Positions 12,060-24,463 of a stretch of DNA of 64,000 nt are shown here, piece by piece. A program made the position numbers and the translations under genes. Below the pieces are notes generated by a model. It was not told the DNA's origin, searched no databases, and saw only the letters and a list, made by a program, of their open reading frames with translations. The DNA is taken from assembly GCA_019055375.1 (NCBI GenBank), contig JAHQIW010000975.1:1-64000 (forward strand). Reading direction: 5' to 3'. This DNA comes from Parelaphostrongylus tenuis (taxonomy: Eukaryota > Nematoda > Chromadorea > Rhabditida > Metastrongylidae). Within the stretch, counting starts at the first letter, position 1, and every line of letters starts with the position of its first letter.

Positions 12060-12500
12060 AGCGTCCATAGGGACTGTATTAGTGAACGTCCCCGCTCCTT
12101 GGATAGGATGACTTGTGATGATGTGGGGTTCGAATCGCACCTAACGTAAAACTTTTGCATATTGCTCTACATCAATGCATTTATTGATTTTACATAACCC
12201 ACCATCGCGGTTGACTCTGAGGATCCCAGCAGTTCTTCCATTCGTTGTTTGTTGCATTTACCCACCTTCCCTCTTTCATAAAGGTTTTCGAACATATCAC
12301 GTATTGCTTCGGCTGCTGCTTGAGGATTTCGTCTTCTCATCAATAAGGGAAAATTCTGGTTCAGACAATTCCTCTTGCATTTCTTGGAGATTGCCAAACT
12401 GAGGCGTTCGAGTCGGTCTTCGCCAATAAAATTTATGAGAAAGCGAGGCGCTACTACAGTAGCTCAGTGGGAGAACTCGCATGACGTGCTACAAAACGTA
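12060..12500. repeat. S2 tRNA-like repeat plus transposon-derived fragment
   Basis: At 12,060-12,180 is an S2-type tRNA-like repeat (GGGGTTCGAATCGCACC). At 12,190-12,500 is a repeat also present at about 34,980-35,190, 41,395-41,600 and 51,270-51,480. On the minus strand this copy keeps an open stretch RRRNPQAAAEAIRDMFENLYERG. That suggests it derives from a coding element I do not recognise. Confidence 0.4.
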
Positions 12501-12752
12501 GCGCATTGTCCCCAAAGGGTTAAAACAATATCATCATCGCCAAGGGCATGATGTCCTGGGTTTGGTGAATCCAATAAGTTTATTTTGAAATTGAGAAATA
12601 TAGTAATTTTGAATCAGGGGAAAATTCTCTTCTTCTAATGATTCAATCAATCTCTGTTCAGCTTGACGTGATCCTCATCGAGTTACTTTCTCATTATCAC
12701 TGAAATCGCTGTTGTTTTTAGGTTTCATTAAGAAAACTGTAATCGTTTTCAG

Positions 12753-13331
12753 ATCTCGCATTAGAAGGTCTATGTTCACCTCGAGATCTAGCACATACTC
12801 CGCCAGGAATCATCACTAAAGTAGGGGTGCTTCATTTAAAGAAACCTACTTGGAAGTACGTATCATTTATACTTTTATCAAAAAACTTGCTTATCCCTTA
12901 CGGAACCATGACCCAAGCCTCTGCGTGTCTAACCCCCAGCGTGCTGCGTCTTACAGTAGCGTCTAACCCCAGCGTGCTATTGTTAGAGGCAACATGCTGT
13001 GAGCTTAGGCACGCAGAGGGTTGGGCCCATAGTCCCATAAGGCTTATATTGCAGGATAGCTTCTAGGCTAAAAGGTCAAAGTTAGAATGAATGAGAATGT
13101 GAATAAATAGTCCGTATCTTAAGGATAAATAGTTCATACATTCAGCAGACGGCCATGTGGTTACGATCTATTATAAGTCAGTGTTGGTAGTATTTCAGAT
13201 TAGATTCAAAATCTGGCATGGACAGGCGATTCTCTCGTAGAATTTCTTTTCGAGGAGGGCATTTTGCTGAATTTGTCTTTCTTCTTCGACAAATCGAGAC
13301 CGTTTTTTTTCTCACAAGAGACCAACTTTAA
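12753..13331 (+). CDS. unrecognised gene, last two exons
   Basis: Exon 12753-12855 (acceptor gttttcag, donor gtacgt) reads LALEGLCSPRDLAHTPP.. to ..HLKKPTWK. It joins in phase to exon 13199-13331 (acceptor tatttcag), which reads LDSKSGMDRRFSRRISFRGG then HFAEFVFLLRQIETVFFLTRDQL and stops at TAA. Acceptor and donor quality and the phase match (2 + 1) argue for a real gene. No family is recognised and the upstream exons are not found. The 224-nt gap to the epg-8 start is operon-like. The intron (12,856-13,198) holds a GTCTAACCCCAGCGTGC-type repeat also seen near 19,050. Confidence 0.5.
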
Positions 13332-13554
13332 ACAATTTTACGAAAATATTTCGTCAAACACTCTTCTTTGCTCTTATTCCTTTTTAGAAGAAAGTAAATG
13401 TCAAAAGTCGTCAAATCCTTATAATGGATATTTTGAACTGTAGTTTAAGATGCTGTGAGTTTTAATGAAATTATTGTATATAAGAGAATTTAGTTCTAGA
13501 CTATCAGCGTAGTCTAGTGATAAATGCAGTGAAGGCAACAAATCTTGCTGTAGA

Positions 13555-16106
13555 ATGACCGGCGTACGACTGGTGTGCTTGTGCTGCTCAAAGAAGAACC
13601 ACTGCTACTGCAAAAAATGTACTCTGGAGAAGTGTAAGTACTAGCGGAATATCTTATCCGAAGAGATTATTTAGGAACCATCGTTATTTTGGTCAGTAAT
13701 CCCGATGTTTCAGTGAAGTTATATTCTCGAAAAGAGAACATTTCCATGCGAGCGATCAGGAAAGGAGAACTGGAAAAGGAAATAGACGAAGTTTTCGGAG
13801 AAATGGTTTGGCTTCCTCCCTTTCTCTATTTCTCATTCCATATGAGATTTTCTCTTTCAGTCAAGCTTACATGCTGAAATTAACACAACCACTGCCAACA
13901 TAACGTTATTGAGGAAATGGGTTTCTGATAAAAGGCAGATAAATAAAGTGAAAACTGATCAAGTAAATGCGCTGAAGCAGTTGATCGCATCCACTTCCAG
14001 ACATACTGAAAAAGTCTTGGTAATCATCATTTTTCTAGCTTTAAGAAACATGAACTTAATCTTCATTTGTATCAAACTTTTACAGGCATACTACAATAAA
14101 CATGAGTCAAATGAATCGTATATGCAAAAAAGAAAGGCATATAAGGAGGCCAAAGTTGAAGAGATGAACGAAAAGGTATGATTCAAGTGCTGCTTAGCTT
14201 CCGTTTCCTATCTGTTGGTTGGTTTCATGTCTATCAACTTTTAGCTCTCTATGATTCGAAAAGCTCTCTGCGGTTCTTTATTTTCGATTTTTCCTGTTTC
14301 TGAAGTTGTAGCGCATGCCGTTGATCTAGGAAGAGAAGCAAAGAGGAGGACTTCCAATACTGCAGCGTGAGTAATGTAAATAGAATTCGCTTCTTCAGAT
14401 ATTTTACGTTGTAAAAGTAGCATCAGCGCGATGACTGCTCTTTTTCAATCAACTATAAACGTAGTAATCTTTTATTTAGGAAATGGACTGTAGTCAGTGG
14501 TCATCAGATTGAAGAAGGTCCTATGATCAAAGTAAGTTGTCACATTGGTATTGTTCATTCTTGAGAATGAAATGTACAAAACATCCGTGCTATTTCGAAA
14601 TTATAGTATTTCTACTGCTTATTTCGCAGTGTTATCATGTTACTTATATAACTTAGAGAATTGAGTGGTGAGCAAAAACACGGCCTCAGGCGGGAATCGA
14701 ACCCGCGTTTCATCCTATTCGGGGACGCGTGCTCTAACCACTACACCACCTAGGCACATTTGCCCGACCACTCATTCTTCAACATCTCTATGTTAGCTAT
14801 CAGCCACCAACCTCTATCAGGTTTGGTCGGATATGCGATTTCGCTTTATGAATCCCGTTAACTGAAACTAAGCAGTAGAAAACACTGCGAATTAAGCAGT
14901 AGAAATACCATAATTTCGAAGTATTATATATAACAATAGCTATCAGCTTAACGGGATTTGTGAAGCAAAATCGCATATCCGACCAAACCTGTTAAAGGTT
15001 GGTGGCTGATAGCTAACATAGAGATGTTGAAGAATGAGTGGTCGGGCAAACGTGCCTCGGTGGTGTGGTGGTTAGAGCACGCGTCCCGAATAGGATGAAA
15101 CGCGGGTTCGATTCCCGCTTGAGACCGTGTTTTTGCTCAACACTCAATTCTCTAAGTTGTATTTGTGCTATTCTTTTTACATTAGAATAATATTTGTTAG
15201 AGTCGAGTTAAGTGGTTGGAAATACCATTCTTCTCCACTTAATGCTCTGCATTGAGCACATCTAATGTGAGCAACCTTGTCGTGTTTCTGCTTTGCTAGG
15301 CAAAATTATTCGACTGTTTCATGTACGTGACAACTTCCTATCGGATAGTGCATGGGAGCGATTGGGTTCTGCACTTTCAAAGTCAGTTCTCAATCTTTCA
15401 ACCGATCTACGATCGACTTTTGCTGCTTTCTTACATTCTATTCAGTTGGTCAATTGTGTAGCCGTTGTTTTTGATTTCCGATTGCCTTACTTGGTGAGTG
15501 AAACAGTTCATTTTTGAGCGGGTAAATATGTGTTTGAGACGAGTAATTTCGTTTCAGTTATCACATCGTGAGATTTCCTTACGAGAAAGATGGAGTCAAG
15601 AACTCTTGGATAACGACTGGTAGAGAAGCTTAAGTGGATATCTACAGGATTTAAGAGTGTGATGTTTCCTTTCTTAAGGTTTAAATTTTGCCAGTCGGTG
15701 TTATCATTGGGTCTTCATTTGGGAATGTCACCAGAAAGCCTTCATTTCAACTATCCTCATTCGAATATCATCGAAGAAGCTCGATTTGTTATCGAAAGTG
15801 GAGCTATACCAAAGGTTCGGATTTTTGAAAAAAAAACCTCTTTATTATCTACTTTCGTTGTTCTTTCTAACGCAACATATATATATATATATATATATAT
15901 GTTATATACAAATCATTCAGCCTCATCCACTCATAATTGGAAGTAACCATAGATTTGAAATAACCAAAAGCTTATCGCAAGTGAATATCGATGAACGGGA
16001 ACTGGTCAGTCTATAGACTTAATTATCTTCATTTCGTATGATAATGTGATTTTGGACAATCTTTCAGATTTCTGAATGGGACATATGCGAAGATCTTGAT
16101 TTATAG
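13555..16106 (+). CDS. epg-8: ATG14/Barkor (EPG-8) autophagy protein
   Basis: Exons: 13555-13633, 13714-13805, 13861-14019, 14086-14175, 14245-14366, 14480-14531, 15300-15493, 15558-15619, 15679-15814, 15921-16004 and 16068-16106. A splice acceptor (gctgtag) sits one base before the ATG. The start encodes a CxCC...CxCKKC cysteine cluster like the ATG14 N-terminus. A helical middle follows, then the UVRAG/ATG14-type domain (FSIFPVSEVV, KWTVVSGHQ, HSIQLVN, LHLGMSPESLH) and a C-terminal SEWDICEDLDL. ATG14 is the autophagy-specific subunit of the class III PI3-kinase (Vps34-Beclin) complex. Exon 7 joins exon 6 only if one base is added at the A-run 15302-15305, giving 369 residues. Intron 6 carries a 0.5-kb inverted repeat. 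The converging PPIL4 gene ends 378 nt away. Confidence 0.82.
14651..15158. repeat. inverted repeat with tRNA-like arms in epg-8 intron 6
   Basis: Two arms of about 215 bp (14,651-14,866 and 14,942-15,158) are near-perfect reverse complements around a 75-bp centre. Each holds a tRNA-like unit: TGGTGTAGTGGTTAGAGCAC, then GCGGGTTCGATTCCCGC. In the left arm a 5-bp anticodon-like stem CGTCC/GGATG encloses CCGAATA, so GAA would sit at the anticodon; position 33 is C, not T. A related unit lies at 50,490-50,600. Not a functional tRNA pair. Confidence 0.75.
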
Positions 16107-16484
16107 CAGTAGAAATTGCCTTCTATAATTAAGTGTATATATTTTGTAGATATTTCGTTTATTTCGAAGTACTCGAAGCACGGGATCAATGCAGGGTTTA
16201 TTGTGTCGAAAAATATGCCTAGAAATAACGTCGTGAACTGCTAATGTGAAGTATAATGTTGACAACTTTCCATAACGATTGGCTCTGAAGATGACAGAGG
16301 CATCGGTATTTAGCCGAATAAACTAATTTATCAACCGAACCCTGTGCTATTGGCTACTTAATAAACAGATAAAACTTGCTTTTTTATCACATTAAGAGAA
16401 TTTCGTCCAAGTTTATCTATCGATTGAAAGACAGAGACCACTTGTGAGTATCAGTAATGCATAATTAGCAAATTGATAGATCAT
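16107..16484. other. convergent 3' intergenic region
   Basis: Lies between the stops of epg-8 (+) and PPIL4 (-). It should contain both 3' UTRs. No further gene is seen. Confidence 0.5.
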
Positions 16485-19400
16485 TCACTTTCGATTTCTA
16501 TCTCGACTAGATGATCGAGATCTGTGTCGTTCGCGTCTCCTTTCTGAGCTGCTGCTTATGCTTCGTGATCGCCTTTTTTCACGACTATCGTGTCGTCCTC
16601 TCCTCTCCTTCGTCCTCTTTTCTCGGCTTCGTCGCCTCCGTGACGAACGATCAGGAGTTCGTGATCGCCTTTGGAATTTTCGAGGGAACCTCATCTCTAC
16701 CTCTAGACGAGTCTCGTCGTTTCTTCTCCACTACTCTTTCCTTTTGATTACTGGATTGTCTCGCTTCCTGACGTTTTTCTTCCCGCCTTTCTCTGTCTGT
16801 TCCATTCTTCTTTAAAGAATCGTCTTTTGCAGGTGACTTACGAGGCTGGAAGGAAGTGGCGTTAAATTTAGTTTTTACAGAGAAAATCCGGTTACACTTG
16901 CCTTCTCGAGATGACGATTTCCAGGTTTGATTTTTCTGTTGTGCTTCGGTTCCACTGATGTAATTTGGCTACTGATTGCGAGAAGTCCACATGGATTCGC
17001 CTATCGTCAATGAGAACGTTGTCCATTTTGAAAAACGCCTGTTCGCAGCTTTTTGGCTAAAAAACATTCGTCATACTCTGATCTACAAAAATACTACAAG
17101 CGTTTTGTTTTTCCACTGAATAATGAGATTTTGTTAATTTTGAAACTGGACTTAGTTAGATTCAGAGTTCTCTACAGAGCGCTTCAAGAACAAAAAGTAG
17201 ATTAAACTAAGCACTTCTAGAAGTTAGTCGGTACTTGAACTTCACAGTGGGTTTATTGTACTCCCTTCTACAGATCTAATGTGAGAAACCAAACAATTTC
17301 TTCGAAATGGGGGAAAAATGCTGACTAAACAAGGAATATATGCACACCTCGAATGGCGCTGTGCTCAGCGATTTCTAGCGTCGGCCCTACAGGGCGTGAT
17401 TTCGCTACCTATTTAGAGATTTTCTCCCTTGCAAAAAAAAATACGAATATTTTTGAATGCTCTCTTACGGCACAGTTTTCTCTACAGGATCATATGCCTT
17501 TGGTTCGTACATTTCTGGATGCGAAACGGAAAAATTAGTTCCGCTTTTGAAGACCCTTTCAAAAAAACCAAGTCCAGTCTCAGATCACTGTTTTCCAAGC
17601 TATCGCTTAAGTACTACAATTGCTGAAAAGCCATTCAGAAAACCCAGCTGAGCAAAGAATGCGTGCCGAAGGTGAAACGTGATTTAAGTTACTTCTATAG
17701 CGCACTGTGGAGGCATGTTCACAATCCAAATACGGTATCAAGAATCGCTGGAATTTGAGCTATTTAGTAGTCGCTAAAAGTCTAGAAAAAAAGTGATAAA
17801 GACCCGTCTTGAACGGCTTAGTGAGGGTTCCACTCCAGCAGAAATTATGGTCCCGATTACGGTGTGGGCGACTGCCTCATTCACGTCAATAATCTCGAAA
17901 GTCTGTTCATTACAACAGTATTGCGTAGTGTTCTTAAAATTGTATTAGAACGATAGAATGGATTTCTCCTATAAGACAGTCAAGTTCTCAAGTACTACGG
18001 TTATCGAAAAATCATGGATAATTATCAAAAACCAGTACTGTATCAATTGTAATAGTCTACTAGTCTCAACTTGAAACCACTCACATCTTCGAACTCAATG
18101 AAGGCGTACTGAAGAGATTGCTTTGTTCGTCGATCTCGTATGATCTAGAATAGAAATGACACATCATGCGTGAACATGCAGAAAAAAAATCACCAACAAT
18201 CTTTGGGTTAAATTTAGCTCGGGTGAACAACAGTAAATGGAATGAAAACATACCTCGCACTTGATTATCTTCCCGAATCTGCTGAAAATAATCTCTAGAT
18301 CTTCGTCCGTTGTGACGGGATTCAGCTTACATACGAACAAAACATTATCTGGAGGTGCTTCGTCAGCTTCACGTAGATCACCAATCTGAAATAATTGATT
18401 GCGGAGCATGGCTAGTGTACATAATATGGGTAGTTCTGAACAATCTAATCTCGAGAAAGTTTCACCATTTCAAGTATTTGTGCTTGTTCAGCCATTTCAC
18501 GTCTTTTTATCTCTTCCGCAAGTTCTTCTGCCGTCTTTCCTTCAGTATCGTCCACATTTTCGTCGAGGGCTATTTGATTGGTCTTAAAATAAAGAATAGA
18601 TTTCAAAAAATTACTTGATATGGCTCTTGATCCCTGATTAACTAACTACCTTTACAAGCATTTCAAATGTTGGTGATGGTGATTTACGCGGGTATTCAAG
18701 GCGGGGATGATCCTCAAATGGATCATCGAGTACGATCGTATGGGCAATTCTAGATAGAATGAGTTAGATATTACAAGCAATAGCACCAGCTAAAGGACAA
18801 CCTTAGGAGAGAATCAAAAAGCCTTCTGGTTTGCTTCAAATCCCACTTTGTCACTAACCTCACATCCTTGTAAGGTCTATGATCTTCATCACACAATTGC
18901 TCGTTGAGTTTTTCCAATGTTTCTAATCCCTCAGTAACTTGCCCAAAAATCGTGTGTTTATCGTCAAGGTAATCTAAGCTGGAAATGAATCGTCATAAAG
19001 CAGTTCAGAAAATTTAGCCCTTTCGGGACTGTGAACCCACGGCCTCTGCATCTCTGCATCACGGCTGTTGCGCCTAACAATGGCAGCATGGCACGCTGGG
19101 GGTAGAGATGCGGGAGAGTTGGAGCAGACCGTTCAGCTTTGCCAGTTAGTGACGTAAAGGTCGTGAGTCCACCGTCTTGAAAGAATCAATCATGAATTCA
19201 AAAGCGGAATCTCACCCTTCACCGAGCGTGATGAAGAACTGGCTTCCTAGCATATTGTTTCCATTGTTTACAAACGAAACAACACCTGATAATTGAAGCG
19301 GTTGGTTCAGTACATGAAGATCTCATTCGGTGGTACAATCCGGATCTTTCAACAGATAAAAGCAAAGCAATACAGAATCCTAAATGCCTCACCCATCCGT

Positions 19401-20297
19401 GTGTGCTTCATCTTTGGTAGGTCTTCTTTCTCAAAATATCGTGCTTGTTCACCATATAATTTCCTAAGAGGAAATCTATTAGTAACTAAAACTGTGCGTT
19501 AACATGACAAATCGAGACAAGCTTGCTTGTCCTGATCTAGTTGTTGAGAAGTGCTTTACTCTAAAAATTGCCCAGAAAAAAAATCTCTCCACTTACATGA
19601 AGATCGACTCTCCACCTCGACCTGTCCCTGTGGGGTCACCCGTCTGAGCAATATAGTTCTGCTAAAAAGATGTCGTATCAGAATCCTTAATTACAACATT
19701 ACGACTTTCATTTTCTAATGCTGTGCTCCTTTTTTCATTTGACACGGATCACATTTTTTTTTTCTCTCGCAATCCCAGCACATCTAGCATTCAGCTCGTC
19801 TCCTCGCATCCACCGTTTAATTGAAGGTTTGTCTTCTTCAAACCTTCGTAAAAGCACATCTCGTTGCAACCTCGATAGCCAGGCTGGGGCGTTCCGCAGG
19901 GTGTCCTATCGCCATTGCTTGCTAGAGAGTGTGCGGGTGGATGGATGGGAAGGGGACCAGCTCCGTCTTAAGCCGCACCGAGTATGGCATTGGCGAGCTC
20001 ATGCCTCGGCCACCGAATAAATATCTATGCATAGTAATACAAAGCAGAAATTCACTACATAGGCGAATAACACATGAACCTACCTCGATTATATGAAATT
20101 GACAGAGATTATAGTATTTCATTTTGCACAGCTTAATGAAATTAAGTGAACCTAAATCAAATGAACAACAACATATACAAACGTTCTCGTTAGTCACGAG
20201 TTCTTAAGGAAATTCTTAGCCGCTCACTTTTTGGCCGTTCCTTAATGTACACATCGATGACGAGATCTCCCAGGGTTGTTTCTATGAGAACCGCCAT
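16485..20297 (-). CDS. sig-7: PPIL4-type nuclear cyclophilin with RRM and RS tail
   Basis: Twelve exons on the minus strand: 20297-20228, 20151-20084, 19661-19597, 19463-19393, 19285-19216, 18978-18859, 18749-18650, 18582-18466, 18385-18254, 18144-18085, 17056-16898 and 16845-16485. The acceptor gctcttcag directly precedes the ATG. The N-terminus is a cyclophilin domain ([43 protein letters not shown]). A helical linker follows, then an RRM ([20 protein letters not shown]) and an Arg/Ser-rich tail. PPIL4 proteins associate with the spliceosome; the C. elegans relative SIG-7 acts in germline RNA-polymerase-II regulation (recalled). The RS tail is one base out of frame at the T-run 16677-16680 (or a 40-nt intron lies there). 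With that allowed for, 463 residues, close to human length. Confidence 0.9.
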
Positions 20298-21173
20298 CTG
20301 AAGAGCAGCGGTGATCTATCAACACTAAAAGCTAGATAAGGGAAACATATACTGCACGATAATTCATATAAATTGTGTCGGTAACAGGTATAGCTCCGAA
20401 AAAAAAAATAAAAGGCGAAAGTAATTTATCGCAGTGAACTACCACAAAGCAATAATGAACAAAAACTCATTAGAATTCTCTCCAGAAAATAACACAGCTG
20501 AAAGAAAACACCAGGTTAAAGCAACCGAAGTAAATTACAGCGACAGCTGACATAAGGCGAGAAAGCCGCAGTTTGAAACTCGTAATAGTCACTGACTGTT
20601 CGATAACTATGAACCCAATAATTCGACAATCGACTTTCGTCAAGGATGATAAATAAAGTTTAATCGGCTGACGTTTCTACGCCTTCGTCTTTTTCAGGAG
20701 CCGATGATTCGAGTTGACTGCCCACAGTCGTTCGTCTTCTCAATGTGGATCTTCGTCTTCGTTTCGTTCAAGTCGAATCTTCGTTGCTGAAGCATTCTTA
20801 AGTGAGGAATCTCGGTCGACGATGTCCACTCGAGACGTCGGCTCTGAAGTAGACGGAGACGTCGAAACATCACTCGGATACACTTAGTTCAACAACTTCG
20901 TGCTATTGTCCTGGCCAAAAAAGAATGCTATAAACTTAGTTTGAAAACTGAGGACAGTCTCTTGAACGAGATTAGTGGAATGAATGTTAATGGAATATTT
21001 TACTGCCCGGAATGACATGTTACATCGTGAAAAATTCAGAAAGTAAGCAATTATTGTGTACATGTAAATCACAAACAACCCACAGAAGGAACTAAATACA
21101 TGAAATAAATCTACAATGGCAATAAGAGAAAGAATGAGCTTAAGAGAAAGCATGGGTCACCACTAATCCTCCA
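20298..21173. other. intergenic, with hammerhead-like repeat motifs
   Basis: 876 bp between syntaxin-17 and PPIL4. Near 20,645-20,885 is a foldback-like repeat with CTGAAG(T)AGACG..CGTCGAAAC on the plus strand (about 20,850) and a related minus-strand motif (about 20,665-20,705). No gene is seen. Confidence 0.4.
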
Positions 21174-23749
21174 TTAGTTGTTCACATCACAGTCTTTTCG
21201 TAGCGAATTCTTGAACCATTTGCCTCCATAGATACCTGAAAATAATCTCCAAATAACGATGTAATATGTAACAAAACTTTTCAATTGGCTATCTCGAGAC
21301 CTCGCTTAGATACATATAAACTGGTAGATTTCTGAGCCTTTGATATGGACTGTTATAGCACTCATATGGAGCAAGAAAGCGTTTTGTGCTTCTAGCCTTA
21401 TCATTTACGCGATGCCCTTTCGTTCAATCAGTTCTTCGGGGACACATCCCTTATTTAGGAGAATCGACGACAAAGTAGGAACACCGTGGCATTTCGTCAA
21501 AGTGATTGGTTGTAGAGAGCATAGCCTGAGGCCGTTACAAAGCATATGTACTAATACCTTTCAATCGACTTTTTCGAGACCTCTCTGTTCGCGTCGATTC
21601 CTCTATATAGGGGCTGTGTACCCTAAGAACTGACTGAACGAAAAGGCACCGTGCAACTGATGAGTCTGAAAGGCAGAAACACGTGTCCTGTACTACATAA
21701 GTGCCATAACAGACCTCATAAATGGCTCAATATACGTCACTAAATTTACGATGGAATAAGTCACCATGAGCGATTGCACACCTGCAACAAGTCCTGCGAT
21801 GCCAGCACTTATTCCGGCCACTGCTGATCCGGCTGCCACTCCTACAGGACCACCTATACACAGACCACCAACCAACGCTGCCGTAACTGTGGTCTGGAAA
21901 AGTGATGTGGCGCCACATTTTCATATGATAAATGTCTTAATTTGGTTGAAAAATGTTCTCGAGCTTTTTTCAGATCACAGTAGATTGTGCAAGAATTTAT
22001 AGTCGAAATCGAACACTTCTAGCTTTCATTTACAGCGTAATTCGTCCCTAACAGAAGGGCACGATGCTAAGAATAACCATAAGAACGCTGAAATACGAGT
22101 AAAATACAGAATCTGATGCTGTTTTATGATGGATTCGAACTTCGACTATATCTTCCTGAGGCAGAGCGCGTCCGCACTACACCATCAAGACTTTCGTTTT
22201 GCCTTTCTCTTAGCCGCGTTTCAGCCTACCCGGGCTGTTACCAACGCTCGTTAACTGTTTGGCTTCCGTGGACCCAGGGGCGTGTCCAACAACCCCACCT
22301 CCTCTGCGGCGATTGGACGCCGACTTCAGCTGCCTTTCATTTCAGAACCCACAGCTAAGTTTTGTAATGACTAGCGTGCGGTCAGCGCCGGCGTTCTGAC
22401 TGCTGGTTCTTGATGTTGACACCACACTTGTACACACAACATCAAGAAACAGCAGTCAATACTCCGGTGAAAAACACAGGTAGACCATTCCGAAACTTCG
22501 CTGCAGGTCCGCCAACGAAAAGCAGCTGCGGTCAGCGTCTAATAGGGGCAGAGGAGGTGGAGTCATTGGACACACGTCAGTCAGCCGGTTAATGAAATCG
22601 GTCTAGGGCGCAAAATTGACACTAGACTCTATTTTGGCCTAAGCCGTGATTGAAATCGCAACCTTATCTATTACCAAATTTGCCTTCAGCAGCAGGGTGT
22701 GCTACAAGAATAGTGGTAGAATTAATCTCATTTGATAGACAATGTGAAAAAAGCGTACATGACTAGTTTTGTTTTTAACGGCCTTCTTCAACTCTTCGTT
22801 TCCATGACGGATATCGTACGTAGCACGTTCTACATGCTCCTGAATTAATCATAAGCAAACTATACATTGCCTATCAAATCAACAATGATACAAAATCCAC
22901 AGGAAAATGTCGCAGAATGACTTGTACATACTCACTATTTCACTGAGATGAATTAACTACAACGGACAGTTAACAGAACTCTGAAAAACTATTCTTATTT
23001 TACCTCGATAGAGTCAACAACTTCATGCTGTTGGTGAATGATTGTAGCTAGTTCAGCAAATATCTCCTCTAAATCTCGCATATCCTAAAGGTGAAAAAGT
23101 TTAAGTAAAAACAATCTCAGTATTTTCAAATCCAAAAAACACCTTATTCAATTTGGCGGTTGCTTCGGCAGTCATTTTTGCTTCTTCTGCTTTAGTTTTC
23201 ATCTCCAACAGACGAGCGTCACTTTCCTGCATATACCTGAGCGTGACACATTCATGATAGGATTAATATGAATGCATGACAAAGGTGTTCTAGCTAGAAC
23301 CAAGAATGTACTGTAGAAATAAAGCTCATTCAGAATATTAGGATGGCCATCTATATTTAAAATTCTGAGACGAAAATGATACCTTTCCTTCGAGTGCTTT
23401 ATTAAGACCACGCTCAAATTGCAATAGACTCTTTCATTATTATTTGAGTCAACTTGTTCTGTGTTCTGGTAAGGGCTCTTGTACGTTCGTCTTCGATGAC
23501 TCTCTGTAAGGGAGTAGAGCTCCCGAGAGAGCTGATTATAAAATATCGAAAGACGACGGGTTCTGCCCGAATGACGAGTCTGTAAGGACGAAACACGTGT
23601 ATCGGGCTGTACAAGAGCCCTTAGCAGACCACATGACAAGTTGGCTCAAATAATAATGAAAGGATCTATTGAAATTTGAACGTGCTCTTAATAAAGCACT
23701 CGAAATAGAGGTATAATACAAAAATGATACTTTTAAAATATTAGGATGC

Positions 23750-23827
<78 letters not shown>

Positions 23828-24463
23828 GAAATCCTAAGACAAGCATCACACCTCCGCTTTCAGCTTCGCATTTACGCGCTCAGGAAGTACTAAGTATAAA
23901 ATCAAATCACAGAAGTCTAGATTCTAACCTCTTTGTTTCAGCTTCATATAAATTCGTCTCATCCAATTCTTCTTCATCGAAAGGATTTTTGCTAGTCAAA
24001 GGAGGAAGGGTACCAGCCGCATGAATAGCCGTCTGTATTTGTTTCCTTCAAACGCTTCGTATTAGGCCAACACACATATGGAGACTTGATAGTAAGATTT
24101 ATGGAAACTTAATATAACAATAGGTACAGACGCACCTCATCGGCTCTATTCGTTGATCGAAATTCTCCTGCTCTGTAGAGCTAAGATTCCCGCGTTCTCC
24201 TAATAACTGAGCAAAGCTTGACTGAAGTTGCTGTCCAATCCGACTAATCTGAACAAAAAAAAAAAGACCCTGCTGCCTAAGTCTGGCTCTTGAAACTACA
24301 CTGTCCATACTCAGCTGAGCGAACACCCAACCTGATCTCTAACAGATGCCGAATCGGTCTTTGGATTCATTGCCATTCGTTGAAGTTTTCGTAATTCCCG
24401 TAACTCAGTCATAACGAATTTCTCATAGCGATCAATAACAAGATTCATACGTTTCCAAGACAT
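21174..24463 (-). CDS. syx-17: syntaxin-17, autophagosomal Qa-SNARE
   Basis: Eight exons on the minus strand: 24463-24332, 24248-24136, 24045-23929, 23236-23143, 23084-23004, 22839-22759, 21893-21782 and 21235-21174. They total 792 nt with all phases agreeing, 263 residues. The acceptor gaatacag abuts the ATG. Residues 1-120 are helical N-terminal sequence. The Qa-SNARE helix follows (EIFAELATIIHQQHEVVDSI; the central SNARE glutamine is in the HQQHE segment). Next is the glycine-rich hairpin membrane anchor typical of STX17 (VGGLCIGGPVGVAAG...GISAGIAGLVAGIYGGK). STX17 drives autophagosome-lysosome fusion with SNAP29 and VAMP7/8. The start is 184 nt below the PAXBP1 stop, so it is probably the downstream gene of an operon. 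Introns carry an FB1 element and a TA microsatellite. Confidence 0.9.
21600..21740. mobile_element. foldback element FB1, fragment
   Basis: Lies in the last intron of syntaxin-17. Has the family end GTGCCATAACAGACCTCAT and a decayed plus-strand hammerhead (CTGATGAGTCTG...GGCAGAAACACGTGTC) with weak stem I. Read-through from the membrane-anchor exon makes a spurious open frame here. Confidence 0.5.
23388..23712. mobile_element. foldback element FB1 in syntaxin-17 intron
   Basis: Bounded by CGAGTGCTTTATTAAGACCACG and its complement near 23,690-23,705. The centre includes a decayed hammerhead at 23,565-23,607. It lies in the 692-nt intron between exons 3 and 4. Confidence 0.65.
23565..23607 (+). 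pseudogene. hammerhead ribozyme with one core substitution
   Basis: Stem I GCCCGA/TCGGGC is perfect. Stem II GTCT-GTAA-GGAC, GAAA and stem III ACAC/GTGT are all kept. The core reads ATGACGA instead of CTGACGA: the catalytically important C3 is A. Probably inactive. Antisense to syntaxin-17. Confidence 0.7.
23750..23824. repeat. TA microsatellite
   Basis: About 37 tandem TA dinucleotides in a syntaxin-17 intron. Any open frame across it is meaningless. Confidence 0.95.

Noticed and set aside
23199..23639. 146-codon minus-strand frame in the syntaxin-17 region
   Set aside because: Overlaps a true exon only at one end in another frame; the rest is FB1 repeat sequence.
23746..24024. Open frame through the TA run
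   Set aside because: Alternating Tyr/Ile translation of a microsatellite.
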